The translations under genes and the position numbers were made by a program. Shown here piece by piece: positions 12,801 through 21,128 of a stretch of 64,000 nucleotides of DNA (position 1 is the first letter of the stretch; each line of letters opens with the position of its first letter). The notes under the pieces were generated by a model, which saw only the letters and a list, made by a program, of their open reading frames with translations, did no database searches and was not told the origin of the DNA. This stretch comes from Owenia fusiformis (lineage: Eukaryota > Annelida > Polychaeta > Sabellida > Oweniidae). The stretch lies in contig CAIIXF020000002.1 in assembly GCA_903813345.2 (NCBI GenBank), positions 22,584,455 through 22,648,454 on the forward strand. The letters are read 5' to 3'.

Positions 12801-15800
12801 TGACAGACACATCTGTCATTCTTTAATAAAACATCACCTACCTCTATCATAAATCTTATATCGGATGTAACATTTAGTATCTTTGTCCAATTGCTTCTGA
12901 TCTAATCTGAGGCCATTCTTTACAGGGAACCCAAGGGTGTCTATTGAGACAGTCAACTTACACGATCTCTCACTATCAGCATCTAAACAGAAGTTTGGTA
13001 AACAAGGCATTAACATGCAAAATGTCACCACCTGCCATTTGTTACAGATGACAAAAGCCAACCGCCAGCCACAAAAAGGTTGGATGCCATGCCTTGTGGT
13101 GGTGACCTAAAAGCTTATGTCAAGACACCATATTTTTTTTATTTGATATGTGTCTTATGTAAATGTTTTGATTGATATGTCAACTTCACCCATTAGATCT
13201 CACCAATTTAAATCCAGCACTGGTATGTACAAAATAATACTCTATTTTTTCCTATCATGTCCCAGATGTTAAATAGACCCCATTAAACCAAGAGGCTATA
13301 TAGAGCTAAGCCTAGAACTAAGGCTTAAATGTGCTTACCATCTTCAAATTCTCCAAGAGATACATCTTCAGGAGACCATCCAACATGGCGGGCAGCGTTT
13401 ATTACCCGGTCACGATCTTGCATATGTGGAAACTTGATTGACAGTTCTAATCCTCCCACAATACGGTGGAGACCTCTGGTGAGTAAAATGCCGTCTGCAT
13501 CTTGGTTATTTTTCCAACCACTAGATGTTGCTTCAATAGGAAACCATCCTGATATTCCTGTATAGTATAATAAAAACACTCTATTACAATGGTGGTATTT
13601 TCATTGTGCACTCCAAACCCATTGGAACCAAATTGCCTATAGTTCACTCTTATTGTTCTTTAATATAAATCAACATATTTTGAACCAAGACAAAATTTTG
13701 AAACTAAAACCAAATTTATTTTGAATACAAAAACAAAATTAAAATCAAATATTGATTACAGAAGATAAATTACTATGTCTATATATTGTTACCTGTCTTA
13801 GAAGCCAACACTTGCTTTAAACTAACTCTGCATTTTCCAAGATGGACATCTGAAGTTTTTGTTACCACTGCTCTTCCAGTGACTGAGCTACCTCCCTCTT
13901 CCATTATGTAATCTAAAGCAAACAAAACCTCAATATTTGAAAATACATGTACATGTAATCGTATCATATCAGTTAAAAACTAAATTCATTGTAGTTGTAT
14001 AAAAATAAGGAATTGGCATTAAGTTATTATTAAACTTTTTTTTTATTATTCTTATATCAATCATTTTATTTTCTACTGAACAATCAATGACCAATAAATG
14101 TCTACAAACAATACTTTGACATACCAGGTCCAAGAGATGGCACTTGATGCCACACATCTAATGTAACTTCTCCAGTTTCAAGTATTTCAGCAAGACTCAA
14201 AGCATCTGAATCCGTATCAGTCCAAATAAGGGGGCACGGAAAGTCCATCTCTTGTAGAAACTCAGGGGTAAAAGTCCTAGCAACAGTTCTGGTAGTCCTC
14301 TCATCTGTTTTGGTTAAGAATGACAGGTTTATTTTAACAAATGGGTTAAGCCCTACTTCAGATGCATACTGCATTCCACTGTCTAATCTAGCAACTTTTT
14401 CACCAGCTGTTTTCAGTCCTGATGCACGAAGAACCCCAATTGTTAAACACACTTGTTGGTTCCCCATTGTGGCAATAGATGGTGCTGATGGTTGAGCCCC
14501 AACTGATGCTGGTATGACAGTATTTGTTTTGTAGTTTATGCTAATGTCTAAAAGTCCTGAACCTGAACTTTTAGCAATTTTTTCAGCATCGTCATCATCG
14601 AAAGCTGCTTGCAGAGGGAGAGCGTAGGTTTGGACGGTGGCTTCACCCCGTTTCTGCATAGTTACCATAGCACAGAGTTTAGCCAATGGGAGAGTGGTAC
14701 GAGCTATGAGCTGGTCTCGTATGTTAGGATGATAGAATCTGCACCAAACTTCAAATACAATACCACCACTACCTCCACCTGCCCCAGAACATGCTGCAAT
14801 GTAAACATGAATGATGGCTGGTGTTGTAATACAATATAATACAATACAATAAAATAAAATACAGTACACAGAAATTCAAACAATCAATCATATATATCAA
14901 AAATCTACTGTTGTGGCATAAGAAAACTTTATCTTATTAGAGGGAAGAGGTAAATGATTTCATAAAAAATTCATATAAAGTACAGATTTTTGGCCTAGAA
15001 AATGTAAATTAATCTGCATTTTCAACCTCTATTACATGGGCAGGGAGGGGTATGTACCATAATAAAATCAAATTCATTTTCCATATGGTGAAAATATATC
15101 AAGACATATTAAAAAAAGTGTTTCAAAAGAGTACATGTATTGTTACATTTATGTGTTTACACTGAATGCAACAATGGCATCAGTATATATATATCACCTG
15201 TTAGAATCTCCCTCTGTACGGGTGTGCCATCTGCTAGTACAATCTTGTGCCTGGTAACATCATGGAATGTGGGGTCAGGCATACAAAGAGTAGTAGATGT
15301 CCTGTAAGGCTTCAGACTCAGACCTAAACATAACAGTTAAACAAGGTATTAACATGGAAAATGTCACTACATACCATTTGTTGCAGATGCCAACCACCAA
15401 ACACCAACTGCCAACCACCAAACACCAACTGCCTACCATCAAACACCATCCACAAAATAGTTGAAGACTATAACAATATGTCATCACTTCTATATATACT
15501 GTTAATAACTTGATTGATCAATGAGTTCAAGTCAAAGATCATGTTTAAAGAATTGCTCATGTGACAAAAAATGAGACAAACACAGGATCTGTGACCATAA
15601 GTGAAAATCCCCACTATGGACCTCCATAAAATGGATATAGAGATTAGTTGAGACCAGCCAATTTTCATTTGTACATGAACTGTTGACAGATGAAAGGATG
15701 AAGAAACACAAATGGAGAATTAGATGGATTGATATATTAATAGCGGAAGGACAGAGAGACAAGTAGGATTTCCCTGTGAGCCAATAAAACGCCCAAAATA

Positions 15801-18697
15801 ATTGTTTTTGCATGGATCTGTTATCATCTGTAAGAGAATCGTAACTTATAATTGTTTTTGCATGGATTTGTTATCATCTGTAAGAGAATCGTAACTTATA
15901 ATTGTTTTTGAATGGATCTGTTATCATCTGTAAGAGAATCGTAACTTATAATTGTTTTTGCATGGATCTGTTATCATCTGTAAGAGAATCGTAACTTCTC
16001 AGGATACTATGTGGTAATAGTAATCCTTTATTAAGTTCAGTACAACATTCAAATGAAGCAAGGTTGTACAAACAAATACACACATCAATATTCACTCACC
16101 AGCTGAATGCAGACTGCCTTGGTCTTTACACTGTGTAGGAAAGTGATACTGTACAAAGACATCAGCTTCTCCCCACACCATTGAGTCAAACAGATCAAGT
16201 CCCCTCAAGCCTGTAATGTCCACTTCAAACACATGTTCTGTTTGTCCTGCTAGAGGATTGGCCACAACTGGAGATGTATCGGATTCTTTTCTTAGATCTT
16301 GTCTGAAATAGTGTCAAAGATGATGTTAAACTCTCATGAAATTCACAAAAAAATCTGAGAACAAATACTTTTATTATATCAATATATCAGGTCCTCTTAG
16401 CCAGAGATGCTTGCCGTGCAAGAATACTGGACATTACTGCGACGGTCTTTGCTTTTTTTCTTAGATTCTGTCTGAAATGTTGTGAACAATGAAGGTTTTT
16501 TCTTGAAATTGAAAAAAACTGAAAGAAAACAGTGACGTATTACTAAGAAAACTAACAAGAAGGTGATTCTTTTCTAGACCATTACTTCTAAAATCCTTAA
16601 AGTGCACCCGCATAAGCCTTTTTTACATACCTCTCAAAGTATCCTTGTGGTTGAAGAGGCCTCTTATCCAAGGACAATACACCATCAGGTACCTTCATCT
16701 GTTCTAAATTTCCCACTTGAGCCTCAGATCCCATTGCAAGAAGGACTCGGAGCTGACCATATTGGGCACCATTGAAAGGACTCATTACCGGAAAGTAATT
16801 GTCTGCAGCCACAACTGGGTACTATAATAAACCAAGACATAAAAAAATGAATATGGCAATTTGTTATTGAAAAATTCAAAATGCTTGCCAGGTAATTTAC
16901 CAAGCATGCCCAAAGCCTGATCAGATTTTGATACATCTCTGCTCTTGCATCGAAGTTAGCAGTTTTCCTTAAATTTGGATAACAAGATTCATGTGGTGCC
17001 TGTAGACCCTCCTTGTCAGCATGAGACAAGAACAATTTATCACTTTGAAAAGTGTGATAAAAATAAAGTTTAGAATAACCATGCAATACATAAGTATGCA
17101 TATGAACAAGTGTTGTTGCAATGAGCCATGATAGAGAAGCAATTTTTGTAGTATGTACACCCCATATTTGCAATAGGTTTCTATATGTAATAGTTTTATA
17201 TCAAGAAACACCTTACCTGAGATCTTAGTAGAGACTTGGCAATTTTCTCTTCTCTGAATGACATGTAGAATTGATGCAAAGAAAGTTTTGTAATCCCAAC
17301 AAGTTCATCATTCTGTCCTGTAGTTTTCTTGTCCCAAATCTCAATCACCATGAAGTTGTTGCGCATTCTGTCCAATAGAGGGCGAGTTATTTGCACTGGC
17401 GCCACCTGGAGAGAAAATACAAGTCTGTCAACTGCAATTGCCCTAATATGGCAGGAATTTGTGTTCACATCATATTTACTACTTCATAAAGTGTATGTTT
17501 TAAATAGCTCTTGGATTAAAAGATGGCGTATTGTTGAAAGTTATCAAAAATTAATGGATAATGTCATGCAAAAAACTTCGCCATCTTTCATTGGCATTGC
17601 TAAAAACTTGACATATATAAATTGATAGATAGAAAATATATTTTGATAATCTAGTGTCAACTCTGATGTGGTTTGTCTGAGGTGTTTTTGGTGTCAAATG
17701 AAAGATCTGGTACTTATCAATCCATTGGAAATACCATGAAGATCAAAAATAAAACTTCATTTTGCCGATAATACGCATGACATGTACATGTAGTTCCCTT
17801 AAGTGTAATTAAAAGTGTAGTGTTACCTGCATGAAGTTGAAGGTTGGTTCTGTTGTGCCCCAGCATATGTTGGAAGATATAGCATCTTGACACCAGAACA
17901 TCCGACATACAACATACAGATTCCTGGTGTTACGCCCACCATGCATTCCTGCTGGAATTAGCATGAGAAAATATTAATATTTTTTTCTAAAAATACCAGT
18001 TGTCTTAAACGAAGATATGTACGTAGGCCAGGTAGTCTATCATGTGAAAATGTCAATGGCAGTTATTCCCCTGGTTTTTTACATCCAGATATGCAGATTT
18101 GAACCATTCTCTAACTTTAGAATATCATACCATTATATGGCTGTGGAGGTGTAGATAGGGAATGGCCTGTATTGACGGGTGGTCTGCCTTGTAATGTGAT
18201 CCCTCTTCCCTCAGGGATTATCAATATTGTATGCAGTGTCATGGCATCTTCCTGAAATATTTACAAATCGGTCTATGAAAATGCTGGAAAGATTCTTTGT
18301 CCATAATGTCTGATTCAATTGTCATATAGCAGCCATATTTTAGAAATAATCATGTAGAAATAATGACCTTTTTTCTATTTAAGCCCCTTTCTTTCACCAA
18401 ATTCTTATTATCCAAATCAATTAAAAAATAAAATTTCATGAGATGAAAAAAATAAATTATTTTTGTTAAAATCACCCCATGAACTGGTAATGCGTTATTA
18501 AACAAATTTAGACTTTTGCTTTTTGGAGACCATTGACTAAGAAGCTCATATATGCAATTCTCTGAATATGCCTACCTCACTTGAGAAATGAGTTGTCTGC
18601 TTATGAAGACCAGTAACTCCCTCTGATGCATGACTGATTTCAACATGTCTGATATCAGTCTGTGTAGTTTGACTCGATAGAGAGGATGTCTGTGTTT
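671..18697 (-). CDS. C2CD3: C2CD3-like multi-C2-domain centriolar protein gene (spliced, 5' end missing)
   Basis: C2CD3 proteins act at centriole distal ends and are needed for distal appendages and ciliogenesis (family knowledge). Exons in transcription order, all with AG/GT borders and matching phases: 18576-18697, 18131-18251, 17827-17948, 17217-17405, 16631-16821, 16100-16302, 15198-15323, 14125-14793, 13793-13912, 13339-13557, 12842-12982, 11581-11689, 11191-11355, 10877-10979, 7746-7972, 6525-6675, 6018-6069, 5451-5578, 4936-5010, 4151-4446, 1862-3742, 1540-1645, 671-838. They encode about 1,890 residues with about five C2-like units. Diagnostic pieces are WGTTEPTFNF, YGQLRVLLAMGSE, VWGEADVFVQYHFP and FEVWCRFYHP. 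The last C2 unit begins FKAKVLVERAMHLP; a long disordered tail follows. Human C2CD3 is longer, so roughly the first 400-450 residues are missing. The donors of the 7746 and 1862 exons were chosen by phase and are less certain. Family call is confident; individual borders are predictions. Confidence 0.88.
857..947. repeat. 30-bp tandem repeat, three copies
   Basis: Three nearly perfect copies of a 30-bp unit containing ATCAATCAGGTGGGATTTAT lie in the last C2CD3 intron, only about 20 bases from the acceptor of the final exon. A diverged fourth copy is seen near 1074-1105. An open frame across it is incidental. Confidence 0.85.
1862..3742 (-). CDS. C2CD3: Large disordered exon of C2CD3 with SP-rich heptad repeats
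   Basis: One 1.88-kb exon encodes about 627 residues, hydrophilic and rich in Ser, Asp, Glu, Asn and Arg, with no domain I recognise. Near its end (about 2020-2290) lies a run of imperfect seven-residue units of the type TRTRSPE (variants PEPRTRS, ETRTRSN, ESKTRSP), encoded by a 21-bp minisatellite. Because 21 is a multiple of three, unit gain or loss keeps the frame. Serine-proline sites next to arginine are typical targets of proline-directed kinases (inference). The acceptor joins codon AG|G to the exon ending at 4151. The 3' end is set at 1862 because only that donor gives the phase needed by the next exon. Confidence 0.78.
4727..4853 (+). mobile_element. Short hairpin-ended repeat (family H1), copy 2
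   Basis: Intronic copy starting CAAGGCATTAACTTGCAAAA, then TGTTACCACTTGCCATTTGTT, and ending near a GTTGTTGACATAAAAAT tail. The terminal hairpin is degraded. Confidence 0.6.
6525..6937 (-). repeat. 131-bp triplication of a C2CD3 exon
   Basis: Three head-to-tail copies with a 131-bp period carry the exon encoding DSLEQPSTYVTYDTLQGVQN and onward, plus 14 bases of intron with the acceptor. Copy 1 (6525-6675) keeps the full exon and its donor. Copies 2 (ending 6806) and 3 (ending 6937) stop after the codons for AKDV and run straight into the next acceptor. The period is not a multiple of three, so reading through two copies shifts the frame. Splicing should use only one acceptor, most simply that of copy 1. 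The exon lies inside the last C2 unit. Confidence 0.85.
7295..7713 (+). mobile_element. Short hairpin-ended repeat (family H1), copy 3, interrupted
   Basis: It starts AACAAGGCATTAACAAGCAA and ends with the intact hairpin CACCACTTGTGGTGGTG. It is split by the small hAT5-like element at 7383-7664, so it is older than that insertion. Confidence 0.7.
7383..7664. mobile_element. Non-autonomous hAT5/6-like MITE with 5-bp target duplication
   Basis: Inverted ends CACTGGCGGATCTGGG / CCCAGATCCGCCACTG are flanked by the exact duplication GATAC (7378-7382 and 7665-7669). The body is made of runs of G, C and A/T words (GGGCCC, AAAATTTT) and codes for nothing convincing. A relative with the same right end lies at 29949-30170. 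Five- or six-base duplications fit the hAT5/hAT6 groups; the assignment is an inference. Confidence 0.75.
7746..7972 (-). CDS. C2CD3: C2CD3 exon opening the C-terminal C2 unit
   Basis: It encodes an acidic, proline-containing linker (DTLSSEASEEDPIYPLQRN) and then FKAKVLVERAMHLPSAPSKQ, the first strand of the last C2 unit. A donor four bases further on (7742) would leave the following exon out of frame, so 7746 is preferred. Confidence 0.75.
8025..8150 (+). mobile_element. Short hairpin-ended repeat (family H1), copy 4
   Basis: Copy with TGTCACCACCTGCCATTTGT, a run of AAC-rich codon-like words, and the terminal hairpin CATCACTTGTGGTGGTGACA. It sits in the same C2CD3 intron that hosts the oxygenase gene. 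Confidence 0.65.
9394..10455 (+). CDS. 2-oxoglutarate/Fe(II)-dependent oxygenase, intronless, nested in a C2CD3 intron
   Basis: The 353-residue protein has the isopenicillin-N-synthase-like (2OG-FeII oxygenase) layout. The N-terminal part contains EGFLYLVNIPGF and a WFFDLPLDQK motif. The jelly-roll core has the iron triad H231-x-D233 (in GPHADSTYITLL) and H287 (in KATIHRVV), and the 2-oxoglutarate-binding R296-x-S298 (RYSVPFF). All catalytic residues are present, so it should be active; the substrate is unknown. The start is ATG at 9394 with good context (ACCATGG); the frame also runs upstream without an ATG. A possible acceptor (ATTTCAG) at about 9386 suggests an upstream 5' UTR exon. It lies antisense in the intron between C2CD3 exons 10877-10979 and 7746-7972. 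No introns: a retrocopy or a transferred gene are both possible. Confidence 0.9.
   Translation: MANQNGVKSQNGTKKNGPLETIDLAAALEAPEDAAPVIARALENEGFLYLVNIPGFESGELFKATKWFFDLPLDQKMALARKAFVPENDNSYRGYYPVIPGGHSHKEAFETGMFGDFDLEKHKKKTYIDGRPLMREIVNEGNVWPDPDSKYPHFKETIKKYYNIYRKTGERVLRLIARSLKLEETALDHLYQPDVLATFRLLHYPSRVNIPKSEIPDEAKDGDTLMTTGPHADSTYITLLATFDNWGLQMQQDGEWIDVPPIKDSLVMNIGALMTELVGGRFKATIHRVVDLGEDRYSVPFFYSPNFDADISKTYDGKEIERPGQYKKFGPWMLNRTSQFKEYATTDFGVFIE
10535..10705 (+). pseudogene. Broken partial copy of the oxygenase 3' end
   Basis: About 80 bases after the oxygenase stop, the sequence repeats its C-terminal coding part: the stretch for SVPFFYSPNFDADISK, then GKEIERPGQYK, and a degraded version of the last codons. 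The copy is clearly diverged and out of frame in places. It is a tandem duplication limited to the last roughly 60 codons, or the remnant of a second gene whose front was lost. Confidence 0.8.
12238..12600 (+). mobile_element. LINE 3'-end remnant
   Basis: A short open frame (ends ...FLNAALIKRASFV) is followed by an AT-rich 3' region and a simple tail of AATAAATAAATA then ATACATACATAC. This layout is typical of the 3' end of a 5'-truncated non-LTR retrotransposon. It sits in a C2CD3 intron in antisense orientation. The clade is not determined. Confidence 0.5.
12995..13111 (+). mobile_element. Short hairpin-ended repeat (family H1), copy 5
   Basis: Starts AACAAGGCATTAACATGCAA, has TGTCACCACCTGCCATTTGT, and ends GCCTTGTGGTGGTGACCTAA. 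It begins about 12 bases from the acceptor side of the 12842-12982 exon, so it abuts the exon closely. Confidence 0.65.
14125..14793 (-). CDS. C2CD3: C2CD3 exon spanning two C2 units
   Basis: This 669-nt exon completes one C2-like unit (IVFEVWCRFYHPNIRDQL, then TTLPLAKLCAMVTMQKRGE) and begins the next (QVCLTIGVLRASGLKTAGEK ... FVKINLSFLTKTDERTT ... EVTLDVWHQVP). The two are joined by a linker rich in Ser, Ala and Pro. Both ends are phase 1, matching neighbours at 15198-15323 and 13793-13912. The calcium-binding aspartates of classical C2 loops are not evident, as expected for structural C2 domains. Confidence 0.85.
15335..15492 (+). mobile_element. Short hairpin-ended repeat (family H1), copy 6
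   Basis: Starts AACAAGGTATTAACATGGAA. It contains a small internal tandem of CCAACCACCAAACACCAACT, and ends in a TGTCATCACTT half-hairpin. Like copy 5, it begins a dozen bases from a C2CD3 exon (15198-15323). Confidence 0.6.
15801..15999. repeat. 50-bp tandem repeat, four copies
   Basis: Four head-to-tail copies of a 50-bp unit (ATTGTTTTTGCATGGATCTG then TTATCATCTGTAAGAGAATC) with only a few substitutions. It lies in the intron next to exon 16100-16302. Confidence 0.9.
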
Positions 18698-19120
18698 CTA
18701 GAACAGAACATCTTTGAATTATGAATGTTGACGGAAACCTTGAACTTTAAATGTATAAATTATTTATAAAATTTCTTTTTTTGTTATACATATATATACA
18801 CATTTCAAAGAACCTCCTAAACATTTTAAAAAGCACTAACATATAATAAAAGCTTAAAATCATATGGTTAACAATTCTAGGTGCAGTTACTGAATAAATG
18901 ATACTTTCAAATGGTATTCCAATTTCAAATAAATTGTCATGTAGTGATGGCCTGGTTTTGATCCTAGGTACTCAAAAAATATCTGCTTCAGCAATGATGT
19001 CTTGTAGAAAAAGTGAAATGGTAGAAAAAAGTGAAATGAATTATAGTTCCCTGCAAAACTGAATCAGGGAAACATATGAAATCAAAACCCAACCCTTTAG
19101 AAGAAAGGGTTTGTACTCTT

Positions 19121-20250
19121 TGTTTTTTTATTTTTTTTATTTATAGTTTATTTTATTTACACAAAATGCAATAGTTAGTACAATACAATACAATTTGGCT
19201 AGGCTCAAAGAGAATTATTAGCCAAGTATGAATGCAATATATAAAACCTTATAATCAAGGTAACATCTTTAAAGTTCACTCAACAGCGGCCTGGGTGATG
19301 GCTGCACACTTTTCTAGAAATATTGCACTGAGACTGAGTATTTTGATATTCAAACATCTGGTAAGTGATGGAGTACCATATAAGAATAATTGTAATTTTT
19401 CCATTTTAGTTTTAAATGTATTAAAGTATCCGAACTTTAGTTGGCAGAGTTGTGCTTCAAAGTCTACTAAAAATGGTTTCCTGAGGGGACAATTGAAAAT
19501 AACATGGTGTGTGGTTTCATTATCTTGGTTGCAATAACATGTAGGACTTTGTACATTTGTAAAATTGTGGGCGTGAAGATGTGCTTGGAAAATAAGGTCT
19601 GATCTGACTCTATTTAAAATTATTTCTTGATGCCTTGTTATATGGAGGTCAGATGCTAAGATTACTTTAGGTGGAGCAATTTCTTCGAGGAAAGCTTTTT
19701 TAAATAATTTAACATTTTCTTTTTGCTTTATTTCAGGTTGGAGAGCATTCCATTCATTTAAAATTGAAATTATACATGATTTATTCAAAGTATTTGATCT
19801 TTTGACCGGAAGTTGATACATTGGGGTGTATCTTAGACCTTCTCTAATGGCAGGTCTGCGAAATTTAGTGAACATTTCTGAGACATACCCAGGCGCTAGA
19901 TTTGCCTGAACTTTAAACATCAATGACATTCTGTGAACCTTTCTCTTTATTTCAAGAGAATTCCAGTTTAAACTTCTGAGCACTTTGGTGAATGATGTAC
20001 CAAATATAGCACCAGAACAGATTAGAGAAGCTTTATAATAAATCTGATCAAGTTGTTTTAAATCCCTTGCTTTTCCACACCCATAAATGATGTCATAGAA
20101 GTCAAAATGTGGCATAATAAATGAAGAAAACTTCAATTTGAGATCTTTCCCTCTTAATTTAGGGGCTAATGCCTTTAACGGATTTAAAAGTTTGTCTATT
20201 TTGCTTATCATTTGATTAATGTGTGGTGTAAATCTTTGTAATTCATCATC
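19121..20250 (-). mobile_element. 5'-truncated LINE, C-terminal part of the reverse-transcriptase ORF
   Basis: A 311-codon open frame (19276-20211) reads as the thumb and tail of a non-LTR reverse transcriptase: KLRGKDLKLKFSSFIMPHFD, then YDIIYGCGKARDLKQLDQ, and near the end a Cys/His cluster CYCNQDNETTHHVIFNCP. The catalytic YxDD region is missing. The frame continues upstream with DDELQRFTPHINQMISK before similarity is lost near 20250. The 3' side ends in an A-rich tail (T-rich on the plus strand, 19121-19150). A CR1/L2-like clade is likely but not certain. It lies just upstream of the first visible C2CD3 exon. Confidence 0.8.
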
Positions 20251-21110
20251 TTTACATCATCTACTTATTCATGTTTTAACCTTATTAATAAGCCTAAATC
20301 ATTTTTTATTTTTTTAATCTTAGATCTTAACCACTATTTTACAACAGACAATTCAATTTTGATCGATCGACAAAGAATATTCAGAAGCACAGGTACATTG
20401 CCTACAAGGCACCAGCATAAAAAAAATTGAACCAAACCCAATATTGGTGTATCAAAAGTTACATTTTCTATGACATATAGTCATCTGGTTTGGAAGGATT
20501 AAAAGCTCAGTAGTTTGAAATAAAGGACGTTCATGTGCAAAAAATAAAAAATATATGATTAAAAGATGTCATTACTGTTTATTTAGTCAAATAAGATTTG
20601 TTGCACTTTGCACCTTTACTTGTCAGTAAAGTTTGATATAAGGCCTACTACTTCAAACTTTCTTAGGGATGTTTCATTAATATGGACCTTACGCAGTTTT
20701 TGTGTTTTAAATTGATAGCCTGAATATATAAATAAATGTTACAATTTTTGCTTCATAATAACATTTCAAAGCATACGAGATGCTTACAGTGTATAGTATA
20801 GTATCTGCCAAGTGTCTATCAAAATATTAAATAATGATAAAAATATTTATTCAAATATCAAAAGACAGGTCCCTTCATTTGGTGACCTAATTAAAAAAGA
20901 GATCAAACGTTGCCATTTGATGACAAAGTTCCAGATTATAAGTTACACCAGTTACATTGACACAGATGCATTACGATTAGGTGAGCCAACCGTTAATATC
21001 ATATTTATAATAAAAAATTCTTTTATCAGACATTTCTATACACTGAAATATGTCAAAAAACATCTGTATGATAATAGAATAGTTATGGCAATACTTTGCT
21101 TTTAAAGCAG
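20251..21110. other. Intergenic; 5' splice-acceptor region of NTase-TPR gene 1
   Basis: No coding signal is seen. At its right end, TTTGCTTTTAAAGCAG reads as a 3' splice site directly before GAAGTAGCAGTAACCAAAATGG. The second copy of the gene has the same arrangement, so an upstream non-coding exon is likely but is not located. Confidence 0.55.
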
Positions 21111-21128
21111 GAAGTAGCAGTAACCAAA

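Noticed and set aside
16440-16490. Possible second copy of the end of exon 16100-16302 (CTTAGATTCTGTCTGAAAT).
   Set aside because: Only about 25 bases are shared and no coding frame continues from it; probably a small local duplication.
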